The position numbers were made by a program, and so were the translations under genes. Below the pieces are notes generated by a model. It saw only the letters and a program-made list of their open reading frames with translations, did no database searches and had not been told where the DNA came from. A stretch of DNA of 10,591 bases, taken from an uncultured Synechococcus sp. (GTDB lineage Bacteria > Cyanobacteriota > Cyanobacteriia > PCC-6307 > Cyanobiaceae). Below are positions 1 through 6,913 of the stretch, piece by piece. Position 1 is the first letter of the stretch; each line of letters begins with the position of its first letter. The stretch is from the NCBI GenBank assembly GCA_913020095.1, contig CAJWAH010000039.1, forward strand, positions 1 through 10,591. The letters run 5' to 3'.

Positions 1-918
1 TGGCGGTTTCCGTACGGCGCTCTTCAGGAGGACCCGCCGCCGTTCCCAGCGCCCGGCGCCGTAGACAGGCAACTTCCACATGAGGACTGGGCAGCCAACA
101 ACAAGGGGCACACCATTCCACGCTCCAAGCGCTTCGACTCACCAAACGCCGACGCCGAGGTAGCGTCGCTTGTGCAGGCTAGGCTGCTCTGCTGCCACTT
201 CTCAACGCGGAATGAACATGTATCGCAGACACACAAGAAGCCGCGCAAGCACAAGCCCCGGCGTGGAAAATTGAGCAAAGCCACGTTGCGGCTGCGTGAG
301 AGAGAAGATAGGGAACGTGCACTCAAACGAGCAGCCCTCGCATCTCGTCGCAACAAGCACGCAGCGCATCAGGTACGTGCGATTCACTTGATGCGCGTGC
401 ATCAGCTGTGGCTGTGTGATGTGGTGGGAGTTGTGCGTGTCTGAGTGCACAGACTTACCCTTGTCGCACCCGCCAGCCTCCATCGAGAGCCGCCGCACCG
501 CCAACACTTGTGAGAAGACCCAACACCTCCGCGTCGACTGTTGCTCTCAGGTGGCGGCCTCAGCTCCAGTCGCAAAGCAACGCCCCTGATCAAGCCCGCG
601 CGCGGTCTCCCCTACGCCGGGAAGCGTCTGTCGGCAGCTTCCGCTTGTCTAGTATGTCATCGTACGGCAAGTACGAAGCGCTGCCTCAACGGCTAATCGA
701 GTTCGCGTCGCGTGGCGGTGGGGACACGCCCAAGCAACCCGACCTGACGCTGGGACTCCACATGGCCCCGCTCTATGTGGGCACACCAGCCTCGGAACAC
801 CCACACGAGCCCCGCCCTGCGCGCAAGTCGCTCACCCGTGGCTTCATGACCGGCATGCCTATGCGCATTGGGTCCCTCAATGGAGCGTTTTCGCGGCCCT
901 CGGAACCTTCAGCAAAGC
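1..918 (+). CDS. Partial eukaryote-like spliced gene, two exons, unknown product
   Basis: Frame 1 is open from the first base to 372. After removal of a phase-0 GT-AG intron (373-476) it continues open in exon 2 (477 to about 918), giving about 270 codons with neither true start nor stop in the window. The predicted protein is rich in Arg, Ser, Pro, Ala and His and looks disordered. Residues about 78-124 form a strongly basic, possibly helical stretch (many Lys/Arg, with an RLREREDRER segment), and exon 2 has a Ser/Arg-rich low-complexity part. I recognise no family. The composition is unlike the cyanobacterial proteins that follow, and a spliceosomal intron has no place in such a genome. Inference: DNA from a eukaryote such as a small alga joined to the contig. 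The right boundary is uncertain, roughly 900-935. An accidental open frame is possible, but two long compatible frames around a canonical intron argue against that. Confidence 0.5.
373..476 (+). other. Candidate spliceosomal intron, phase 0, 104 bases
   Basis: The donor reads GTACGTGCG directly after a complete CAG codon, and the acceptor ends CACCCGCCAG. Exon frame 1 would hit a TGA at 442-444, inside this interval. Removing it joins frame 1 to the open frame that starts at 477. A short intron with GTACGT donor and a pyrimidine-containing acceptor resembles introns of compact algal genomes. I did not find a clear branch-point motif. This rests on motif and frame compatibility only. Confidence 0.45.
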
Positions 919-1068
919 CTAAGGCTCGCCGTCCTGGCGATGCCCGGCAACGATGGCAGCCACCACACTCGGATCGGCCAGTGTCGAGACGTCGCCCAAA
1001 TCCTCGTAGGCACCACAAGCCACCTGACGCAAAATGCGTCGCATAATCTTACCGCTGCGGGTCTTGGG
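919..1068 (-). pseudogene. acs: 3' end fragment of acetyl-CoA synthetase gene
   Basis: About 49 codons match the C-terminal end of AMP-forming acetyl-CoA synthetase: the PKTRSGK motif, whose Lys is catalytic in the adenylation half-reaction and is the regulatory acetylation site in the family, then IMRRILR and STLADPSVV. The rest of the roughly 650-residue enzyme is absent, so the fragment cannot be active alone. It shares frame and strand with the Psb32 domain, with the switch near 1062-1072. Its stop may be the native acs stop, since little more is expected after the GHRQ residues. Recognition is from the motif alone, but the motif is distinctive. Confidence 0.8.
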
Positions 1069-1566
1069 CAAGCCAGGCACCACCTGGCAACCACCACGCT
1101 CCAAGCAAATTTCAACGGCTTCGAGGGCATCAAAAATGGCGCCGTCTTCGCCGTGGTCGCGCACATAAAACTGATTGCCAAAGCGGGTTTGCAGTTCCAC
1201 CCAGTAGGTGCGTGGCATCAGCGCAAAGAAGGCGTCGCCCACGTTGAAGTTCAGCAAATTGCCGCCGCGGGGGTCGGCAATCAACAGCAGGCTGCGCTCA
1301 TCCAGCTGCCAGAAATCGCGCACGGCCAGTCCTGGTGTTTGATCGAATTGGGTGAGTACACGTAATTTCCAGCCCACCTTGGCTTCCACGCCCTCGAGTT
1401 CTTGCTCCAGGTTTTTGCGCTGGCTGTCGGTCAGGATCCTGGCCAGATCAATCACCGGGGTGGGTTGATCCGGTAAGACCGAGGGATCGTCGATGGCAAG
1501 GGCCGCCGATGGCTGCCAGAGGCACAACAGCAATGCGCAGATGGCAGACAGCAACCAGCGGGGCAT
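919..1566 (-). CDS. Psb32/TPM-domain lumenal protein fused in frame to the acetyl-CoA synthetase C-terminal tail
   Basis: The ATG at 1566 opens a 215-residue frame. Residues 1-24 form a signal peptide ending PSAALA, so the product is expected in the thylakoid lumen or periplasm. Residues about 35-165 are a TPM (DUF477) domain like Psb32, a protein linked to photosystem II protection and repair; typical parts are [20 protein letters not shown], the [14 protein letters not shown] strand and [18 protein letters not shown] near the end. Psb32 proteins then usually carry a C-terminal membrane segment. Here, from residue about 167, the chain switches to an acetyl-CoA synthetase terminus ([15 protein letters not shown], then [13 protein letters not shown]) and stops at a TAG at 919-921. 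The native Psb32 tail is missing and the acs piece lacks everything upstream. This is either a chimeric junction or a rearranged gene. The start is supported by the signal peptide and by the divergent midA start 33 bases away. Confidence 0.8.
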   Translation of the reverse strand: MPRWLLSAICALLLCLWQPSAALAIDDPSVLPDQPTPVIDLARILTDSQRKNLEQELEGVEAKVGWKLRVLTQFDQTPGLAVRDFWQLDERSLLLIADPRGGNLLNFNVGDAFFALMPRTYWVELQTRFGNQFYVRDHGEDGAIFDALEAVEICLERGGCQVVPGLPKTRSGKIMRRILRQVACGAYEDLGDVSTLADPSVVAAIVAGHRQDGEP

Positions 1567-1599
1567 AACCAACGGCAAAGGGGTGATGCATTCTCGTTG

Positions 1600-2784
1600 A
1601 TGTCCAGCGGAGGTGTTGTGGAGGAACAGCAGCAGAGCTCCTGGCTGGTGCAGCGGCTTCAGGCCAGCGCTGGGCCGCAAAGCTTTGTGGCGGTGATGGA
1701 TTGGCTCCTGAATGACCCTGCGCATGGGTATTACGGCAGTGGCCAGGTGCGCTTCGGTTCTGGCGGTGATTTCGTCACCGCTCCCTCCCAAGGCCCGGTG
1801 TTTGCCGAATTGTTGGGCCGTCAGCTGTGGCCTTGCCTCGATGCCCTGGCCGCCGAGTCAGGACCCCTGACCTTGATTGAGTGGGGGCCTGGCGATGGTC
1901 AGTTGATGCGCGATCTCATCGATGGGATTGGCGCTGAATCTCCGGCTTGGCTGGACCGGCTCGAGCTGGTGTTGGTGGAGAGCAGTCCGGCGCTGCAGGC
2001 GCGTCAGCAGCAAACCTTGGCCGGCGCCGCTGTGCCTGTGCACTGGTGTTCCCCGCAGCAGTTAGCTGCTGAACCGCGCCGCGGATTGATCGTGGCCCAC
2101 GAGCTTCTCGATGCCTTGCCCGTGCAGCGATTTGGCCTGCAGAACGGCCACTGGCATGAGTGGCTGGTGGGCCTCGATGGGCAGCAGCAGCCTTGCTGGA
2201 AGGTGGGGGCTGGTTTGGCTCCGGCGGTGCTGGCGCAGTTGGAGCAGCTGGGGTTGCCGCCAGGCGGCGGCGGGCGTCCTGATGGCTGGAGCAGCGAATG
2301 GTGCCCAGCACTGGGCCCCTGGCTTGAGCAGGCACGGGCCTGTTTGCGCCAGGGATGGCTGCTGGCGATTGACTACGCCATGCCGGCCTCGCGCTACTAC
2401 GCCCCAAGCCGTGATGGGGGCACCTTGTTGGCCTGCCGTGAGCAGCGCACCAGCACCGAGCTGTTGCGTGATCCCGGGCGTATGGACCTCACAGCCCATG
2501 TCTGCACAACCCTGGTTGAGCAGCTCGCCGCGGCTGCCGGTTGGCACTGGCAAGGGGCAGCCCTGCAGGGAGAGGTGCTGCTGCAATTGGGCCTGGCCCA
2601 GGAGATCACGGCCCTCTCTGAGCCAGGACCATTGCCGTTGGCCGCTCGTCTCAGCCGCCGCGAACAACTGCTGAGGTTGGTGGATCCCCACCTGTTGGGC
2701 GGCTTCTGGTGGTTGCTGCTCGAAAGCAATACGGCGCCACTACCGCAGCGGCCTGCCTGTCCGCCGGCTTGGTGGCCCAGCTGA
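1600..2784 (+). CDS. MidA-family class I SAM-dependent methyltransferase (DUF185)
   Basis: This 394-residue protein has the family layout. Residues 38-66 carry DPAHGYYG and the [16 protein letters not shown] segment. Residues 93-101 hold a motif I variant (IEWGPGDGQ) for S-adenosylmethionine. An acidic strand end (LVLVESSP) lies near 123-130, and the [13 protein letters not shown] segment is at about 166-178. The C-terminus has the usual [15 protein letters not shown] block. MidA/NDUFAF7 proteins methylate an arginine of the 49-kDa type subunit during complex I assembly; in cyanobacteria the likely partner is an NDH-1 subunit, which is inference. The ATG at 1600 was chosen over a TTG one codon earlier; GTG codons at 1615 and 1618 are alternatives. 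The gene is divergent from psb32 with only 33 bases between, and ends 5 bases before the convergent tautomerase gene. Length is normal and the gene looks intact. Confidence 0.88.
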   Translation: MSSGGVVEEQQQSSWLVQRLQASAGPQSFVAVMDWLLNDPAHGYYGSGQVRFGSGGDFVTAPSQGPVFAELLGRQLWPCLDALAAESGPLTLIEWGPGDGQLMRDLIDGIGAESPAWLDRLELVLVESSPALQARQQQTLAGAAVPVHWCSPQQLAAEPRRGLIVAHELLDALPVQRFGLQNGHWHEWLVGLDGQQQPCWKVGAGLAPAVLAQLEQLGLPPGGGGRPDGWSSEWCPALGPWLEQARACLRQGWLLAIDYAMPASRYYAPSRDGGTLLACREQRTSTELLRDPGRMDLTAHVCTTLVEQLAAAAGWHWQGAALQGEVLLQLGLAQEITALSEPGPLPLAARLSRREQLLRLVDPHLLGGFWWLLLESNTAPLPQRPACPPAWWPS

Positions 2785-2789
2785 TCGCT

Positions 2790-3200
2790 TCAATCAGAAC
2801 TCGATTCAGTCGTTTGGGCACCATCGAGTAGCTGCGCGATGCCATTCCCAAAAGACCAATCTTCTGGGTTGCTGGGTGTGATGCTGATGAAGAGATCCTC
2901 GGGTCGAAAGCCAAGTCGAGCGAACTCGCCGGCGAGAAGCTTGTAAAAGCTGGTCTTCATCTCTGCACTCCTTGGAGACGACGTGATTTGCAGCAGGATG
3001 GGTGGCTGATTGGAACGCTCAATCCCCCACATCGTTCTGTCGATTCGCATTCTTGATTGGGGACGCTCGTTGATGAGGTAGTAGCCCCCGTTGTCAGGAA
3101 TGCCCCAAGCTTTCACCAAGCAAGCATGGGTGGCCTGCTGAATCTGATCAATTTGATTCTCGGGTAGTCCCTGCCAAACATTGATCGTGACCAGGGGCAT
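2790..3200 (-). CDS. Tautomerase family protein (4-oxalocrotonate tautomerase-like)
   Basis: A 136-residue protein beginning Met-Pro-Leu-Val. After Met removal the N-terminal Pro would be the catalytic base of the tautomerase superfamily. The chain resembles the long single-domain type related to malonate semialdehyde decarboxylase: an ILLQITSSPRSAEMKTSFYK strand and helix in the middle, and the end motif NPEDWSFGNGIAQ, typical of that Pfam family (Tautomerase_2). Arg residues at 47-55 could bind a carboxylated substrate. The natural substrate is unknown. It converges on midA with a 5-base gap and diverges from doxX over 275 bases, so it is probably transcribed alone. The last residues (TTESSSD) are low complexity and look like a tail. 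Confidence 0.82.
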   Translation of the reverse strand: MPLVTINVWQGLPENQIDQIQQATHACLVKAWGIPDNGGYYLINERPQSRMRIDRTMWGIERSNQPPILLQITSSPRSAEMKTSFYKLLAGEFARLGFRPEDLFISITPSNPEDWSFGNGIAQLLDGAQTTESSSD

Positions 3201-3475
3201 AACGCAATCGCGAGGTCAGCGGATTCTTGCGCAGGATTTTTGGAGCGTTGAAGCAGGCGTATCCAACGGTCAACCGCTGATCGCTCAACCTGCTTTCAGG
3301 GCGACCATGCATCTGATCGACGAATGAATCGGCTAGCTGCTTGGCCAGCGGTCTCCGTTTGACTGGATGGAGCCTGTCGTGTGATTCAAGTGCAGGCCTG
3401 TCGTTGTGCTGCGTGCCAGGGGCAGCCACGGCAGCAGACAATCCTCCTTAAGGTTGATGTAGTTATGTAAAGCCC
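3201..3475. other. Divergent spacer, no convincing gene
   Basis: This 275-base stretch separates the tautomerase start (minus) and the doxX start (plus), so it should hold both promoters. I could not name a convincing -35/-10 pair. A 7-base inverted repeat (AAGCAGG at 3251-3257, CCTGCTT at 3289-3295) is present but may be chance. A minus-strand open frame runs through (3148-3441) but overlaps the start of the tautomerase gene by 53 bases and resembles nothing I know. Confidence 0.5.
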
Positions 3476-3979
3476 ATGCAAGTCATGGCTCGATCCCTTG
3501 GGTTCCTGCTCCTACGCGTCTGCGTGGGAAGCGTTTTGATTCACCACGGCTACGACAAACTTGCTGATATTCAGGGCTTTGCTGAATCGGTTGTCAAACC
3601 ACTGCATCTGCCTTTCCCTGTTCTGCTGTCCTACGTCGCCGCCTATTCCGAGATCATTGGCAGTTGGTTGATGATTTTTGGCCTTGGCGCTCGCTTGGGT
3701 GGCCTGGCTGTTGTGGGAACCATCTCAGTGGCGATTTATCACTCCATCATCGTTACCGGTGGATTCAATATTTATGCGCTGGAGTTGTTGATCCTCTACT
3801 TCGGTGGCTCGGCTTGTGTGGCTCTCAATGGAGCTGGCCGTTTCTCGCTGGACTTTTTGATCATCCGTGCCATCGGCATGAGTTCTTCACCGCTGAAGGC
3901 TTTTGTGATGCGCCGTCCGCAGTTGGATGAACTCGAGGACTTTGTTGGAGTTCCTGTCTCCACCAGCGATAAGTACTGA
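3476..3979 (+). CDS. DoxX family integral membrane protein
   Basis: A 167-residue protein with four hydrophobic segments at about 6-24, 48-70, 74-94 and 102-120. It has the DoxX-type opening (LLRVCVGSVLIHHGYDKL) and the mid-protein SEIIGSWLMIFGLGARLGG. DoxX proteins are small inner-membrane proteins, some acting with thiol or quinone redox partners under oxidative stress; the exact role here is unknown. After the fourth segment a soluble tail of about 40 residues (RRPQLDELEDFVGVP) faces one side of the membrane. The ATG at 3476 is used; a second ATG three codons later is possible. Likely monocistronic: the gene is divergent from the tautomerase and followed by hairpins before the methyltransferase. 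Confidence 0.82.
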   Translation: MQVMARSLGFLLLRVCVGSVLIHHGYDKLADIQGFAESVVKPLHLPFPVLLSYVAAYSEIIGSWLMIFGLGARLGGLAVVGTISVAIYHSIIVTGGFNIYALELLILYFGGSACVALNGAGRFSLDFLIIRAIGMSSSPLKAFVMRRPQLDELEDFVGVPVSTSDKY

Positions 3980-3987
3980 ACGGGATA

Positions 3988-4051
3988 GGGCCCAGAAATG
4001 GGTCTTCGCCTGTGGCCCCAACTGGTGTTGCTACGGGCGACTAGGTTTTTT
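3988..4051 (+). terminator. Possible weak terminator after doxX
   Basis: Downstream of the doxX stop an inverted repeat GGGCC (3988-3992) / GGCCC (4014-4018) is followed by a small stem GTTGC (4027-4031) / GCGAC (4037-4041) with one G-T pair, then four bases and six Ts (4046-4051). The stem is short and the T run lies only 3 bases before the next ATG, so it could instead belong to the leader of the methyltransferase gene. Confidence 0.3.
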
Positions 4052-4053
4052 CG

Positions 4054-4824
4054 ATGTCTAATTCCTGTTGCCCTCCGGATCACCGGGATGCCATTGATGA
4101 GCGCTATGGCGCTGCTGCCTTGGAGCAAGAGGCCTGCCTGTGTGCGGCGGTTCCGTTCGATCCAGCCCTGTTGAAGGTCATCCCCGAGGAGGTGGTCAGC
4201 CGCGATTACGGCTGCGGCGATCCCACCCGCTGGGTTCGCCCTGGCGATCGCGTGCTTGATCTGGGCAGTGGCAGCGGTAAGAACGCCTTCATCTGCAGTC
4301 AACTGGTGGGCGCTGAGGGTTCGGTGCTTGGGCTCGACCGCAATCCCAACATGTTGGAGCTGGCCAACGGCGCCTGCGGCTCTGTGGCGAGTCAAATCGG
4401 TTACGGCAATGTGTCGTTTCGGCGAGCTGAAATCGATCAGCTGGCAAACGATCTCGATGGTCAGCCCTTGCTGGCCGATGGCTGCATCGATGTGGTGCTG
4501 AGCAACTGTGTTTTGAATTTGGTGCAGCCGTCTCGGCGCGGACAGCTGCTTCAGGAAATCAGGCGCGTTACGGCCCCTGGGGGGCGCTTGGCCATCAGCG
4601 ACATCATTTGCGACAAGCCAGTGCCGCTGGAGTTGCAGCAGGATCCCGATCTCTGGAGCGGCTGCATCAGTGGCGCTTGGCTTGAAACCGAGTTCTGCTC
4701 AGCCTTTGAACAACTGGGCTTCCGCAATGTTGCGCTCGTTGATCGCCAAGAAAAACCCTGGCAGGTGCACGCCGGAATTGAGTTTCGATCGGCAACCCTG
4801 AGCGCTGAGCTGCCCTGCTGTTAG
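4054..4824 (+). CDS. ArsM-like arsenite S-adenosylmethionine methyltransferase
   Basis: A 256-residue class I methyltransferase. Motif I is [11 protein letters not shown] at about 67-77, with an acidic residue ending the next strand (LGLDRNP, 93-98). Three cysteines sit in ArsM-like contexts: Cys54 (DYGCGDP), Cys152 (SNCVLNL) and Cys204 (SGCISGAW). Their spacing, 98 and 52, is close to the As(III)-binding cysteines 72, 174 and 224 of the algal ArsM enzyme. ArsM methylates arsenite to methylated and volatile forms in the cytosol. Extra Cys pairs lie at both ends (residues 5-6 and 255-256), and Cys28/Cys30 lie near the N-terminus. No arsR, arsB or arsC gene lies beside it, so it is not in a classic ars operon. 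The stop TAG overlaps the aroB stop by 4 bases. It could act on another metalloid, but the three-Cys pattern supports the call. Confidence 0.75.
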   Translation: MSNSCCPPDHRDAIDERYGAAALEQEACLCAAVPFDPALLKVIPEEVVSRDYGCGDPTRWVRPGDRVLDLGSGSGKNAFICSQLVGAEGSVLGLDRNPNMLELANGACGSVASQIGYGNVSFRRAEIDQLANDLDGQPLLADGCIDVVLSNCVLNLVQPSRRGQLLQEIRRVTAPGGRLAISDIICDKPVPLELQQDPDLWSGCISGAWLETEFCSAFEQLGFRNVALVDRQEKPWQVHAGIEFRSATLSAELPCC

Positions 4825-5924
4825 GCCTCAACACCGCTGGTGGCTTTGAGCGCAGCAACGGCAGCCTCGAGGTCCACGTCGTCTCGAATCACCACTTGGC
4901 CGATGGCGGTGGGCAGCACAAAGCGGACACGGCCGTTTTGCACTTTTTTGTCGCGCAGGATGGCGGTTCGGATCGCCTCGGTGTCCAGCTCAGGGGCTTG
5001 CCACGGCAGGCCGCAGCGCTTGAGCAATGCCAACTGGCGCTGCTGCTCTTCAGCGCTCCACAGCCCAAGCCGCTGACTCAGCAGACCAGCGGCGTGCATG
5101 CCGATGCCTACCGCTTCGCCGTGCAGGTAGGTGCCATAGCCCGTCAGGGTTTCCACCACATGCCCCAGGGTGTGGCCGTAGTTGAGGATCGCCCGCAAGC
5201 TGCCTTCACGCTCGTCGTGGGCCACCACCCGCGCCTTGGCAGCTGCTGATCGCCGCAGGATCTGTTGCATCAAGGGTGTGCCGATGGCCTCGAGGCTGTC
5301 CAGGGGGCCGTGGGCTTCGAGGGCCTCAAACAGCACCGGATCGCCAATCACGCCGTACTTGATCACTTCAGCCATGCCGGCGTGAACTTCGCGGATCGGC
5401 AGCGTGCCCAGGGTGGCCGAATCAATCATCACCAACCTGGGCTGGTGAAAAGCGCCGATCAAGTTCTTGCCACCGGGATGGTTCACGCCGGTTTTGCCGC
5501 CAATGGCGGCATCCACCATCGCCAGCAAGGTGGTGGGCACTTGCACCACGGCGACACCTCGCAACCAAGTGGCCGCCGCAAAACCGGTCATGTCACCCAC
5601 CACACCGCCGCCGAGCGCCAGCATCAATGAGCTGCGCTCGAGCTGCATGGCGTAGGCCTTGTCGTGGATCTGAGCCACGGTGGCCGGTGTTTTTTGCTCC
5701 TCCCCGGCTTCAATCACCAGCAGCTCGGCCTGGTAGCCAGCGGCGCTGAGCGATCCCATCACCGTGGTGCCGTAGTGCTCAGCCACCACAGGGTTCGACA
5801 CCACCAAAACTTTGGTGCCCACCCGGATGGCTTGCTGCTTGAGGCGCTCGCCCAGCTGCTGCAGTGAGCCCTGGCCAATCACAACGTCATAGGGGCGCGT
5901 CAGCTCCACCGTCACGGTTGTCAT
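4821..5924 (-). CDS. aroB: 3-dehydroquinate synthase
   Basis: A 367-residue enzyme of the shikimate pathway, converting DAHP to 3-dehydroquinate with NAD and a divalent metal in the cytoplasm. Visible family marks are GEEQKT (74-79), the glycine-rich NAD loop [13 protein letters not shown] (105-117), [20 protein letters not shown] (129-148), and [11 protein letters not shown] (181-191). Glu186, His251 (in NYGHTLGH) and His268 (in YLHGEAVG) fit the metal ligands. Length is normal. The start was set at the ATG giving MTTVTVEL; an ATG six codons upstream (5941) is possible, and the frame stays open farther upstream without family resemblance. The gene is convergent with the ArsM-like gene (4-base overlap) and divergent from the permease across 67 bases, so both promoters must lie in 5925-5991. 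Confidence 0.97.
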   Translation of the reverse strand: MTTVTVELTRPYDVVIGQGSLQQLGERLKQQAIRVGTKVLVVSNPVVAEHYGTTVMGSLSAAGYQAELLVIEAGEEQKTPATVAQIHDKAYAMQLERSSLMLALGGGVVGDMTGFAAATWLRGVAVVQVPTTLLAMVDAAIGGKTGVNHPGGKNLIGAFHQPRLVMIDSATLGTLPIREVHAGMAEVIKYGVIGDPVLFEALEAHGPLDSLEAIGTPLMQQILRRSAAAKARVVAHDEREGSLRAILNYGHTLGHVVETLTGYGTYLHGEAVGIGMHAAGLLSQRLGLWSAEEQQRQLALLKRCGLPWQAPELDTEAIRTAILRDKKVQNGRVRFVLPTAIGQVVIRDDVDLEAAVAALKATSGVEA

Positions 5925-5991
5925 CGCGCCGCCGCTGTCCATCGACACCACAGAACCAGAGCTTCTGAATGTATGGCCTGTTTGGCTCACA

Positions 5992-6888
5992 ATGCGCAGG
6001 CAGCGAACCGAAGGCATGCGCCGCTCCCCCTGGCTCCCTTGGCTTTTCGTGGCGCCAGCGATGGTGCTGGTCTGCCTCACCGTGCTGGTGCCGGCGTTGA
6101 TGGCGCTGTTGATGAGCTTCACCCGCTCTGGCCTCGATGTCAGTGAGCCACTGCAGTTCATTGGCTTGGCCAACATCCAACGGTTGCTGGCTGATCCGAT
6201 GTTTTTGCGGGTGCTTGGCACCACGGCGATCTACTTGGTGGGCGTGGTGCCACCGATCGTGTTGGGCGCCTTAGCCCTGGCGGTGCTGGTGAATCGCGCT
6301 TTGCCGGGGATGCATTGGTTCCGCGGAGCCTTCTACACCCCTGTGCTGGTGTCGATCGTGGTTGCTGCCATCGCCTTCCGCTGGCTTTATGCCGAAAACG
6401 GCTTGATCAATGGCTGGGGCCAGGCGTTGTTTGGTGATGCCTTCACGCCGATTGGCTTTCTCACCGATCCCCTGCTCGCTTTGCCCTCAGTGATGCTGGT
6501 GACCCTGTGGAAAGGCCTTGGCTACTACATGGTCATCTTTTTGGCCGGGCTGCAGGGCATTCCCAAAGACCTCTATGAAGCCGCTGAGCTCGATGGCAGC
6601 GTCGGCTGGAGGCAGCACCTCGACATCACCTTGCCCCTGCTGCGCCCCTATGTGGCCTTGGTTGCGGTGATTTCAGCCATCGCGGCCACCAAGGTGTTTG
6701 AGGAGGTGTTTTTGATGACCCAGGGCGGACCGGCTGACTCCACCCGCACCGTTGTCTATTACGTCTACGACTTGGCGTTCCAGGAACTTGAGATCAGCTA
6801 TGCCTGCACAGCCGGTTTGGCGCTGTTTCTGGTGGTGCTGGTGCTTGGCCTGATTCAGCAAGGGCTGAAGACCGGTAGCGCCAACTAG
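5992..6888 (+). CDS. Carbohydrate-type ABC transporter permease (MalF/UgpA-like)
   Basis: A 298-residue membrane protein with six predicted helices (about 15-40, 74-100, 112-132, 160-186, 218-238, 270-290). The cytoplasmic EAA loop is clear at about 195-217, with YEAAELDG, then a Gly and ITLPLLRP; this loop couples to the ATPase subunit. [12 protein letters not shown] and the [10 protein letters not shown] segment are typical of sugar-uptake permeases of the MalF/UgpA type. In cyanobacteria relatives include the glucosylglycerol/sucrose permease GgtC, but substrate cannot be read from this sequence. No second permease, binding protein or ATPase is in the window, so its partners must be encoded elsewhere. 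The start is ATG 5992 or ATG 6016; the second gives a more usual short N-terminus. purK follows after 25 bases, suggesting a shared transcript. Confidence 0.9.
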   Translation: MRRQRTEGMRRSPWLPWLFVAPAMVLVCLTVLVPALMALLMSFTRSGLDVSEPLQFIGLANIQRLLADPMFLRVLGTTAIYLVGVVPPIVLGALALAVLVNRALPGMHWFRGAFYTPVLVSIVVAAIAFRWLYAENGLINGWGQALFGDAFTPIGFLTDPLLALPSVMLVTLWKGLGYYMVIFLAGLQGIPKDLYEAAELDGSVGWRQHLDITLPLLRPYVALVAVISAIAATKVFEEVFLMTQGGPADSTRTVVYYVYDLAFQELEISYACTAGLALFLVVLVLGLIQQGLKTGSAN

Positions 6889-6913
6889 ATTGAGCGATTG
6901 ATTTGAGCTGCCT

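Noticed and set aside
868..1365. Plus-strand open frame of 165 codons
   Set aside because: It crosses the junction and is antisense to the Psb32/acs frame, which has a signal peptide and family motifs.
2111..2674. Plus-strand frame of 187 codons inside midA
   Set aside because: Out-of-frame shadow; Cys/Trp/Arg-rich with no family sign.
1916..2691. Long minus-strand open frames across midA
   Set aside because: Mirror frames of a GC-rich gene; Pro/Ala/Gln-rich composition without motifs, while the plus strand carries MidA motifs.
3148..3441. Minus-strand frame upstream of the tautomerase gene
   Set aside because: Overlaps the tautomerase start by 53 bases, no ribosome-binding sequence, and the plus strand gives equally plausible short peptides here.
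3796..4395. Minus-strand frame of 199 codons over doxX and the ArsM-like gene
   Set aside because: Spans two well-supported plus-strand genes and has shadow-like His/Gln/Ala composition.
5925..6224. Upstream extension of the aroB frame
   Set aside because: The extension reads into the permease gene on the other strand and shows no 3-dehydroquinate synthase homology; the family N-terminus begins at 5924.
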